This document shows positions 1-4,416 of a stretch of DNA of 6,170 bases, one piece after another. Within the stretch, counting starts at the first letter, position 1. Each line of letters opens with the position of its first letter. The notes under the pieces were generated by a model, which was not told the origin of the DNA, did not search any database, and saw only the letters and a program-made list of their open reading frames with translations. Source of the DNA: UBA11524 sp964391995 (GTDB taxonomy: Bacteria > Bacillota > Clostridia > Christensenellales > Aristaeellaceae); assembly GCA_964391995.1 (NCBI GenBank), contig CAYMOM010000117.1, forward strand, positions 1-6,170. The letters run 5' to 3'. The position numbers and the translations under genes were made by a program.

Positions 1-36
1 CACGGCCTGCCCGGCACCAAAGAAAAAACAAAGTGA
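1..36 (+). CDS. 3' end of upstream gene, possibly a DRTGG-domain protein (partial)
   Basis: Frame 1 is open from the window edge and reads HGLPGTKEKTK before a TGA at 34-36, ten bases ahead of the next gene's ATG. Eleven residues cannot prove a family. However, the tail resembles the end of the DRTGG protein encoded at 2106-2459, whose last residues are RHGLTGPGGEA: both share HGL-x-G followed by a short polar tail. A DRTGG paralogue is therefore a reasonable guess (inference). The short spacing to the next gene suggests co-transcription. Confidence 0.45.
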   Translation, partial: HGLPGTKEKTK

Positions 37-46
37 GAGGTGCGCC

Positions 47-472
47 ATGGCGATTTTGATGGAGCAGATTTTCCCTGTGGAGTCCGGTGCATACGCCACA
101 GCCGGCGAGGCATCCACCACCATCAAGCGGAAACTGAAGCAGCTGGGCGTGGATGCGGCGGTGCTGCGCCGGGTGTCCGTGGCCAGCTATGAGGTGGAGC
201 TGAACCTGGTGATTCACTCCATGGGCGGCAGCCTGACCCTGCAGGTGGACCCGGAAAAGGTTACGCTGATCTCCCAGGACGTGGGGCCGGGCATTCCCGA
301 CATTGACAAGGCCATGACCGAGGGCTATTCCACCGCCAACGAGGAGGCGCGGAATCTGGGCTTTGGCGCCGGCATGGGCCTGCCCAACATGAAGCGCAAC
401 GCTTCCGATTTCGACATACAGAGCCAGGTGGGCGTGGGTACCCGCATCATGATGTCCTTTGCGCTGAAATAG
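47..472 (+). CDS. RsbW-like anti-sigma/GHKL ATPase domain protein
   Basis: A 141-residue protein consisting almost entirely of one histidine-kinase-like ATPase (HATPase_c) domain. The N-box region is at about 45-61 (E49, E51, N53, H57), the G1 box is DVGPGIPD at 78-85, the glycine-rich G2 loop is GFGAGMGLPNM at 105-115, and a G3-like GVGT is at 129-132. No phosphoacceptor histidine domain, membrane segment or receiver domain is present, as in RsbW/SpoIIAB serine kinases that bind sigma or anti-anti-sigma partners. The ATG at 47 is preferred over the in-frame ATG at 59 because AGAGG (36-40) sits six bases before it. It lies 21 bases upstream of the HydS-like gene, so the two are probably co-translated; a signalling role with that sensor is inference. 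Family assignment is firm, but the partner is unknown. Confidence 0.88.
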   Translation: MAILMEQIFPVESGAYATAGEASTTIKRKLKQLGVDAAVLRRVSVASYEVELNLVIHSMGGSLTLQVDPEKVTLISQDVGPGIPDIDKAMTEGYSTANEEARNLGFGAGMGLPNMKRNASDFDIQSQVGVGTRIMMSFALK

Positions 473-493
473 TGCAGACACAGGAGCAGAACT

Positions 494-1798
494 ATGGAAG
501 AAAAACGCATTTTTCATTCGGTCCGGCTGGACAAGGATAAGTGCCGGGCCTGCACCAATTGCCTGAAGCGATGCCCCACGGAGGCCATCCGCGTCCGGGG
601 CGGGCGGGCGCACATTATTGCCGAGCGCTGCATCGACTGCGGCGAGTGCATCCGCGTGTGCGAATACCACGCCAAGATTGCCGTGACCGACCCGCTTTCC
701 TCCATCAGCCGGTTCAAGTACAAAATTGCGCTGCCTGCACCCTCCCTGTACGGGCAGTTCAAAAGCCTGCGCAGCATTGCCCAGGTGCTGACGGGCCTGA
801 AGCACATGGGCTTTGACGAGGTGTTCGAGGTGGCCCGGGGTGCGGATGTGGTGACCCGCGCCATCAGGGAGAAGCTCCGCCAGCCCGATTTGCCCAGGCC
901 GCTGATTTCCGCCGCCTGTCCGGCTATTGTGCGGCTGATCCAGGTGCGCTTTCCCGACCTGATTGACCATATTGTGGATGTGCGCCAGCCCATGGAAGTG
1001 GCGGCGCTGATTGCCAAACGGGAGTTTGCCAGAAAACACCAGGTGGACGAAAGCCAGGTGGGGTGCTTCTTCATCACCCCGTGCCCGGCCAAGGTGACGG
1101 CCATCCGCAACCCCATCGGCCACGAGAAAAGTGCGGTGGATGGGGCCATCAGCGTGCTGGAGATTTACGGCCTTCTGTCCAGCCACACCCGCAGCCATGA
1201 GGCGGACGAAAGCCTGGTGCAGGCCTCTGCCTGGGGCGTGGGCTGGGCCAACAGCGGCGGCGAGGCCAATGCCGTCTGCCCGGAAAACTCCATGGCGGTG
1301 GACGGCATTGAAAACGTGATTCGCGTGCTGGAGGAGATTGAGAACAACAAGCTCCACGACCTGACCTTTTTTGAAGGCTCCGCCTGCACCGGCGGCTGCG
1401 TGGGCGGCCCGCTGAACTTTGAAAATAACTATGTGGCCCGGAACATGATCCGCCGCATGGTGGACAAGACCTCCGGCCTGCACCCGGAGCAGCATGTGGA
1501 TGTGAGCCTGCTGACCAAGTATCCCCTGTACAACCAGAAGGATATTCTGCCCAACAGCGCCATGAAGCTGGATGACGATATTGTGGAGGCCATGCGCAAG
1601 CTGGAACGGATGGAGGAAATCTACAAGCGCCTCCCGGGGTACGACTGCGGCTCCTGCGGCAGCCCAACCTGCCGCACCTTTGCCGAGGACATCGTCCAGG
1701 GCTTCGCCACTGATATGGACTGCATCCACCGCCTGAAGGACCAGCTGAAAATCATGGCCCAGCAAATGGTCAACCTGGCGCAGACCACGCGGGAGTAG
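494..1798 (+). CDS. HydS-like putative sensory [FeFe]-hydrogenase with three FeS motifs
   Basis: A 434-residue protein. Two ferredoxin-type [4Fe-4S] motifs lie at the N-terminus (C17, C20, C23, C27 and C46, C49, C52, C56). The H-cluster domain (about 75-350) keeps all four expected ligands: C142 in SAACPA (usual TSCCP), C197 in TPCPAK (usual MPCxxK, with the conserved lysine K200), and C298/C302 in EGSACTGGCVGG. The cysteine that relays protons in catalytic enzymes is A141 here, and both H-cluster-contacting methionines appear to be T195 and S296. The C-terminus carries an RnfB/PF04060-like FeS motif, LPGYDCGSCG with C385, C388, C393 and C410 (x2, x4, x16 spacing), then a short helical tail. 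This fits group C/D 'HydS' enzymes thought to sense H2 or redox state rather than turn over quickly; no PAS domain is present, which favours group D. AGGAG at 482-486 supports the start. A non-bifurcating catalytic hydrogenase is the less likely alternative. Confidence 0.9.
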   Translation: MEEKRIFHSVRLDKDKCRACTNCLKRCPTEAIRVRGGRAHIIAERCIDCGECIRVCEYHAKIAVTDPLSSISRFKYKIALPAPSLYGQFKSLRSIAQVLTGLKHMGFDEVFEVARGADVVTRAIREKLRQPDLPRPLISAACPAIVRLIQVRFPDLIDHIVDVRQPMEVAALIAKREFARKHQVDESQVGCFFITPCPAKVTAIRNPIGHEKSAVDGAISVLEIYGLLSSHTRSHEADESLVQASAWGVGWANSGGEANAVCPENSMAVDGIENVIRVLEEIENNKLHDLTFFEGSACTGGCVGGPLNFENNYVARNMIRRMVDKTSGLHPEQHVDVSLLTKYPLYNQKDILPNSAMKLDDDIVEAMRKLERMEEIYKRLPGYDCGSCGSPTCRTFAEDIVQGFATDMDCIHRLKDQLKIMAQQMVNLAQTTRE

Positions 1799-1803
1799 GG
1801 ACG

Positions 1804-1882
1804 CTTAAGGGCGCTGCCCTTAAGAATCCCGCTTAAGGGCGCTGCCCTTAAGAAACCCGCTTAAGGGATTTCATCCCTTAAG
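1804..1882. repeat. Three tandem hairpin repeats with 28-base period
   Basis: Three near-perfect palindromes begin at 1804, 1832 and 1860, exactly 28 bases apart. Copies 1 and 2 are CTTAAGGGC-GCT-GCCCTTAAG (9-base-pair stem, 3-base loop). Copy 3 is CTTAAGGGAT-TTC-ATCCCTTAAG (10-base-pair stem). Each is followed by a short linker, AATCCCG, AAACCCG or AATCCCAG. In copy 3 both sides of the stem changed together, so pairing is preserved. Each copy carries two CTTAAG hexamers. There is no T-run after any copy, so they are not classic intrinsic terminators. They resemble REP-type intergenic palindromes; function is unknown. Confidence 0.9.
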
Positions 1883-1925
1883 AATCCCAGGCTGGGCAGT
1901 GCTTCTTGGTGACATTCCAGCTGGG

Positions 1926-1954
1926 GTCACGGTGCGCGAAGGGCGCACCGCGAC
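1926..1954. repeat. GC-rich imperfect hairpin
   Basis: CGGTGCGC (1930-1937) and GCGCACCG (1943-1950) are perfect reverse complements around a GAAGG loop. Beyond one A/C mismatch (1929/1951) the stem continues with GTC (1926-1928) and GAC (1952-1954). It would be stable in RNA, but the downstream sequence is G-rich rather than T-rich, so it is not a standard Rho-independent terminator. It could stabilise or process the mRNA between the two gene groups. Confidence 0.6.
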
Positions 1955-2031
1955 GCGGGGGAGTGTCTCCGCGGCCCAATACCAAAGCTACCCATAAGCC
2001 ACACTGCCAAACAGACAATGGCGGGATTTTC

Positions 2032-2048
2032 AAGGGCCAATGACCCTT
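2032..2048. repeat. Degenerate copy of the tandem hairpin
   Basis: AAGGG (2032-2036) and CCCTT (2044-2048) can pair around a 7-base loop. The bases after it (TAGCGAAACCCG, 2049-2060) recall the AAGAAACCCG that follows tandem copy 2. This suggests a decayed fourth member of the repeat family; the match is short, so the call is tentative. Confidence 0.4.
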
Positions 2049-2056
2049 TAGCGAAA

Positions 2057-2081
2057 CCCGGATGCAGTGTTTCTGTCCGGG
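2057..2081 (+). promoter_or_regulatory. Hairpin in the DRTGG leader, ending 8 bases before its SD
   Basis: CCCGGA (2057-2062) pairs with TCCGGG (2076-2081), with an inner CAG/CTG pairing (2065-2067 with 2073-2075) around a TGTTT loop after a TG bulge. It ends eight bases before the Shine-Dalgarno sequence of the DRTGG gene, where a leader structure could affect translation or mRNA stability. No known riboswitch class is recognised. Confidence 0.4.
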
Positions 2082-2089
2082 CACACCAT

Positions 2090-2097
2090 AAGGAAGG
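2090..2097 (+). promoter_or_regulatory. Ribosome binding site deciding the DRTGG start
   Basis: AAGGAAGG lies eight bases before the ATG at 2106. It excludes the longer in-frame GTG at 2067, which falls inside the 2057-2081 hairpin and has no ribosome site. Confidence 0.8.
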
Positions 2098-2105
2098 ATG
2101 ATTGG

Positions 2106-2459
2106 ATGACGATTCGGGAATTGATGGACGTAACGGGCGCAGTGGACTTGACCCCGGAAACGGAGAAGGACAGGGAGGTTTCCTGCGGGTACACCTGCGA
2201 TCTGCTCAGCTGGGTTATGGCCCATGGCCAGGCCGGCATGGCGTGGATTACGGTGCAGACCCACATGAACGTGATTGCCGTAGCCTCGCTGATGGAGATG
2301 GCGGCGGTGATTATCCCCGAAGGCATTGAGATGGAGGAAGCCTCCCTGGAAAAGGCCAGGGAGGAAGGCGTGACGGTGCTTTCCAGCCAGAAGACCGCTT
2401 TTGAGCTTTGCGCGCTGATGGCCCGGCATGGCCTGACCGGCCCCGGCGGGGAGGCGTGA
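2106..2459 (+). CDS. DRTGG-domain protein
   Basis: A 117-residue protein made of a single DRTGG domain. The opening MTIRELMDVTGAVDLTP, the signature region DREVSCGYTCDLLSWVM (consensus DREVxGGYxxDLLS), the WITVQTHMNVIAVASL core strand-helix and a C-terminal TAFELCALM helix all match the family, and the length is typical. DRTGG domains also occur beside CBS domains and in the N-terminal part of some phosphotransacetylases, where they are thought to bind small ligands; they have no proven enzymatic activity. The second glycine of the name motif is a cysteine here (SCGY). The start is set by AAGGAAGG at 2090-2097. It is coupled to the PHP gene, which starts three bases after its stop. In Clostridia such proteins recur in hydrogenase clusters, suggesting a regulatory or ligand-sensing role (inference). 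Confidence 0.88.
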   Translation: MTIRELMDVTGAVDLTPETEKDREVSCGYTCDLLSWVMAHGQAGMAWITVQTHMNVIAVASLMEMAAVIIPEGIEMEEASLEKAREEGVTVLSSQKTAFELCALMARHGLTGPGGEA

Positions 2460-2462
2460 GCC

Positions 2463-3170
2463 ATGCTGGTGGATCTGCACATCCACTCTTGCCTGTCCCC
2501 CTGTGCCGATGATGACATGACGCCGGCCAACATCTGCGGCATGGCCCACATCAAGGGCCTGGATGCCATTGCGGTGACCGATCACAACACGGCACGAAAC
2601 CTTCCTTATATAAAGGAAGCGGCGGATTACTACCGGCTGATTCTTCTGCCCGGGTTGGAGGTAACTACCCGGGAGGAGGTGCACCTGCTGGGGTACTTCC
2701 CCACGGTGGAGGCGGCGGTGGAGGCTGGCGAGGTGTTTTCCTCCCACTTGCCCAAGATGCCCAACAGGCCGGAGTTCTTCGGCCGTCAGCTCATCATGAA
2801 CACGGATGATGAGGTGGTGGGGGAGGAAACCCGCATGCTGATTGGCGCCACCGACCTGGACCTGACCGAGTGCACGGAGATCATCCGCCGGATGGGCGGC
2901 GCGGCGGTGCCGGCCCACATCAACCGGGGCGCCAACGGCCTGCTGGTGAACCTGGGCCTGATGCCGGAAGAGCCGCACTTTCCCACGGTGGAGGTGGCAA
3001 GGCACCTGCCCATTCACCCAAGGGTGCTGGAAGGGCGCACGGTGCTCCATTCCTCCGATGCACACCAGCTGGGTGCCATCCTGGAGCCGGAGTTCGACTT
3101 CCCGGTGGAAAGGTTTTCTGCGGGCGGGCTGTTCGAGGCTGTTCGCGGGCGATTTGACACGACTAACTAA
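2463..3170 (+). CDS. PHP-domain metal-dependent phosphoesterase
   Basis: A 235-residue stand-alone PHP (polymerase and histidinol phosphatase) protein. The probable metal ligands are all present in family order: HIH at 6-8, D40-H41 in TDHN, E66 in GLEVTT, H74 in EVHLLGYF, H152 in PAHINR, and D199/H201 in SSDAH. This suggests an active trinuclear metal site. Such proteins hydrolyse phosphomonoesters, nucleotides or short nucleic acids, and the substrate cannot be told from sequence. The ATG at 2463 follows the DRTGG stop by three bases, and GGGGAGG (2448-2454), inside the end of the DRTGG gene, provides the ribosome site with 8-base spacing, so the pair is translationally coupled. Its place between a HydS-like sensor and the Hyd structural genes suggests a role in signalling or nucleotide turnover connected with hydrogenase (inference). 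Confidence 0.9.
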   Translation: MLVDLHIHSCLSPCADDDMTPANICGMAHIKGLDAIAVTDHNTARNLPYIKEAADYYRLILLPGLEVTTREEVHLLGYFPTVEAAVEAGEVFSSHLPKMPNRPEFFGRQLIMNTDDEVVGEETRMLIGATDLDLTECTEIIRRMGGAAVPAHINRGANGLLVNLGLMPEEPHFPTVEVARHLPIHPRVLEGRTVLHSSDAHQLGAILEPEFDFPVERFSAGGLFEAVRGRFDTTN

Positions 3171-3209
3171 AATCGCATTTTTTCACAGGAAATCGGCACG
3201 GAACATGTG

Positions 3210-3225
3210 CAAAACTACGGTTTTG
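3210..3225. repeat. Small perfect hairpin CAAAAC-TACG-GTTTTG
   Basis: CAAAAC (3210-3215) and GTTTTG (3220-3225) pair around a TACG loop. The right arm overlaps the left arm of the 3221-3241 inverted repeat, so the two structures would be mutually exclusive in RNA. The stem is AT-rich and weak, and no T-run follows, so it is unlikely to be a terminator. Confidence 0.5.
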
Positions 3226-3241
3226 TTCGATTCCAACAAAA
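3221..3241. promoter_or_regulatory. Perfect 7-base inverted repeat, candidate operator (Rex-like but off by one)
   Basis: TTTTGTT (3221-3227) and AACAAAA (3235-3241) are exact reverse complements around the spacer CGATTCC. The TTGTT...AACAA arms recall the NADH-sensing repressor Rex, whose usual site is TTGTTAA-N4-TTAACAA. Here the arms are one base too close and the inner TAA/TTA is missing, so Rex is only a possibility. The site lies roughly 48 bases upstream of the extended -10 candidate, a position that also suits an activator. Confidence 0.45.
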
Positions 3242-3288
3242 AAGGCTTATCTTTGAGGATAAAGGTTCTTTCTTTTTTCCTGAAAACA

Positions 3289-3297
3289 TGTTAAAAT
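3289..3297 (+). promoter_or_regulatory. Extended -10 promoter candidate for hydC operon
   Basis: TGTTAAAAT provides the TGn extension plus TAAAAT, five of six bases matching TATAAT. No good -35 is found at 16-18 bases upstream (the region is pyrimidine-rich), which is tolerated by extended -10 promoters. An alternative -10, TACAAT (3301-3306), also lacks a convincing -35. Transcription would start near 3304, giving a leader of about 60 bases. Confidence 0.45.
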
Positions 3298-3345
3298 ATC
3301 TACAATATGCGTGGAGTCTGTCTGCGCATTGGAGTTGTAACCATG

Positions 3346-3352
3346 AAGGAGG
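3346..3352 (+). promoter_or_regulatory. Strong ribosome binding site for hydC
   Basis: AAGGAGG is eleven bases from the in-frame ATG at 3364 and four bases from an out-of-frame ATG at 3357, which would give only four codons (M-Y-H-A) before TGA at 3369-3371. It favours 3364 over the in-frame ATGs at 3307 and 3343, although GGAG at 3331-3334 could serve 3343. Confidence 0.65.
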
Positions 3353-3363
3353 TTTCATGTACC

Positions 3364-3834
3364 ATGCCTGACATGAAGGAAAAGTACGTGCAGCTCAATG
3401 AGGTTATCGCAAAGCACAAGGGCGAGCCCGGTGCCTTGATGCCTGTGCTGCAGGAAGCTCAGAACATCTTCGGCTACGTTCCCATGGACGTGCAGGAGAT
3501 CATCGCTGATGGCCTGGGCACCACCCTGGCCGAGGTGTACGGCGTTGCTACGTTCTATGCGCAGTTCTCCCTGGAGCCCAAGGGCCAGTATGTTGTGGGC
3601 GTTTGCCTGGGCACCGCCTGCTATGTCAAGGGCAGCCAGAAGGTGCTGGACAAGCTGTCTGAAGTGCTGAACGTGCCCGTGGGCAAGACCACTGCCGACG
3701 GCGTTTTCACCCTGAATGCCACCCGCTGCCTGGGCGCTTGCGGCCTGGCCCCTGTTATGATGATCAACGATGAGGTTTACGGCCGCCTGACCCCGGACGA
3801 GATCCCCGGCATCATTGCCAAGTATCGCGCCTGA
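3364..3834 (+). CDS. hydC: HydC/NuoE-like [2Fe-2S] subunit of NAD-dependent [FeFe]-hydrogenase
   Basis: A 156-residue protein of the 24-kDa complex I subunit family. A helical N-terminal part (IAKHKGEPGALMPVLQEAQNIFGYVP, split here as IAKHKGEPGALMPVL then QEAQNIFGYVP) precedes a thioredoxin-like [2Fe-2S] domain with C81, C86 (CLGTAC) and C122, C126 (CLGAC). The typical VYGVATFYAQF segment lies between. It passes electrons in the cytoplasmic hydrogenase that couples NADH and ferredoxin to H2. Length matches the family. The chosen start follows from AAGGAGG; ATG 3373 is also possible. Stops TGA and TAG stand in tandem at 3832-3837. GTT and GCT codons are frequent (8 of 18 Val, 4 of 14 Ala), which suggests higher expression than the upstream genes. 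First gene of the structural group. Confidence 0.93.
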   Translation: MPDMKEKYVQLNEVIAKHKGEPGALMPVLQEAQNIFGYVPMDVQEIIADGLGTTLAEVYGVATFYAQFSLEPKGQYVVGVCLGTACYVKGSQKVLDKLSEVLNVPVGKTTADGVFTLNATRCLGACGLAPVMMINDEVYGRLTPDEIPGIIAKYRA

Positions 3835-3848
3835 TAGCCCTCATCAGC

Positions 3849-3856
3849 AAGGAAGG
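3849..3856 (+). promoter_or_regulatory. Ribosome binding site deciding the ATPase start
   Basis: AAGGAAGG ends eight bases before ATG 3865. The in-frame GTG at 3856 overlaps this site and is therefore unlikely to be the start. Confidence 0.75.
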
Positions 3857-3864
3857 TGACCCCC

Positions 3865-4413
3865 ATGCGCGACCTTTCGCTGCACCTGCTGGACCTGGCA
3901 CAAAACAGCGTGAAGGCCGGCGCCGGCTTGGTGTCCATCTGCCTGCAGGTGGATGAGGCCGGCTGGCTGACCATGACCCTGAAGGACGATGGCTGCGGCA
4001 TGAGCCCGGAGCTGCTCCAGCGGGTCACCAGCCCCTTTGCCACCACCCGCACCACCCGCAAGGTGGGCCTGGGCATCCCCATGATGATGGAAAACGCCCA
4101 GCGGGCCGGCGGCAGCCTGCACATCGAAAGCGAAGCGGGCAGGGGAACCACCCTTACCGTGAACTATGACACCCGCAACATCGACAGCCTGCCCCTGGGA
4201 GACCTGCCGGGAACCATCCTGAGCCTTGTGCTGATGAACCCGGACAGGCCGGACTTCCTGTTTCAGGGCAAGACCCCCAAGGGAGAAGGCAGCTTCGACA
4301 CGCGGGAAATTCGGGCGGTGCTCGCCGGCGTTCCCCTGAACGAGCCGGATGTGGTCGCCTGGATGAAGGATGCACTGAACGAAACCATCAACCCAATCTT
4401 TGGAGGTGTTTGA
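3865..4413 (+). CDS. Stand-alone GHKL ATPase in the hyd operon (called HydE in Acetobacterium, not the maturase)
   Basis: A 182-residue protein. The HATPase_c domain fills residues 1-100: N box HLLDLAQNSVKAGA at 7-20 with D10 and N14, G1 box DDGCGM at 41-46, an SPFATT phosphate-loop segment at 56-61, G2 box GLGIPM at 68-73 and G3 box GRGTTLTV at 92-99. No histidine phosphoacceptor or sensor domain is seen; the remaining 80 residues form a domain I do not recognise. In Acetobacterium-type operons a similar gene sits at the same place between hydC and hydD and, as I recall, is not part of the purified enzyme, so a regulatory or assembly role is likely (inference). Codon use differs from both neighbours: no GCT among 12 Ala, and AGG and CGG arginines appear. 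The start at ATG 3865 follows from AAGGAAGG. Confidence 0.88.
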   Translation: MRDLSLHLLDLAQNSVKAGAGLVSICLQVDEAGWLTMTLKDDGCGMSPELLQRVTSPFATTRTTRKVGLGIPMMMENAQRAGGSLHIESEAGRGTTLTVNYDTRNIDSLPLGDLPGTILSLVLMNPDRPDFLFQGKTPKGEGSFDTREIRAVLAGVPLNEPDVVAWMKDALNETINPIFGGV

Positions 4414-4416
4414 GCT

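Larger units (their letters stand above)
1799..2105. other. Gene-free interval rich in inverted repeats
   Basis: The 307 bases between the HydS-like gene and the DRTGG gene contain no ORF I can support on either strand. They hold, in order, three tandem hairpins (1804-1882), a GC-rich hairpin (1926-1954), a small GGAG-TGT-CTCC hairpin (1960-1970), a degenerate repeat copy (about 2032-2048) and a hairpin (2057-2081) just before the DRTGG ribosome site. I see no convincing -35/-10 promoter and no hairpin followed by a T-tract, so whether transcription stops, restarts or reads through here is open. Confidence 0.7.
3171..3363. other. AT-rich intergenic regulatory region before hydC
   Basis: The 193 bases between the PHP stop and the hydC start are clearly AT-richer than the flanking genes, in contrast to the near-zero spacing elsewhere. 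They contain overlapping inverted repeats (3210-3225 and 3221-3241), a TTATC/GATAA dyad (3247-3262), a pyrimidine-rich run (3266-3280), an extended -10 candidate (3289-3297) and the hydC ribosome site (3346-3352). This is the most likely place for a separate promoter for the hydrogenase structural genes. Confidence 0.7.

Noticed and set aside
514..1149. Minus-strand open frame of 211 codons opposite the HydS-like gene
   Set aside because: No ribosome site or family motif is seen, and the opposite strand encodes conserved FeS motifs in this interval.
1804..1882. CRISPR array
   Set aside because: The units are self-palindromic with 7-8 base linkers, so there are no spacers of normal length and no cas genes in the window.
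1804..1882. Rho-independent terminators after the HydS-like gene
   Set aside because: The stems are good, but each is followed by AATCCC or AAACCC rather than a T-run on the plus strand.
2067..2105. Upstream GTG start for the DRTGG gene
   Set aside because: It lies within a hairpin and has no ribosome site; ATG 2106 has AAGGAAGG at 8-base spacing and matches the family N-terminus.
1878..3065. Minus-strand open frame of 395 codons
   Set aside because: It lies opposite the DRTGG and PHP genes, which have full family motifs and ribosome sites. Its product is low-complexity (His, Gly, Arg, Gln rich) with no recognisable domain, as expected from the complement of GC3-rich genes.
2106..3170. HPr kinase or phosphotransacetylase annotation for the DRTGG gene
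   Set aside because: DRTGG domains are sometimes labelled this way in genomes, but the 117-residue protein has no kinase P-loop or acetyltransferase domain.
3247..3280. Intrinsic terminator after the PHP gene
   Set aside because: The TTATC/GATAA dyad is only five AT-rich pairs, separated from the T-rich run by several bases; too weak to call.
3307..3363. Longer N-terminus of HydC from ATG 3307
   Set aside because: That ATG falls at or next to the predicted -10/transcription start, and the added 19 residues have no family match.
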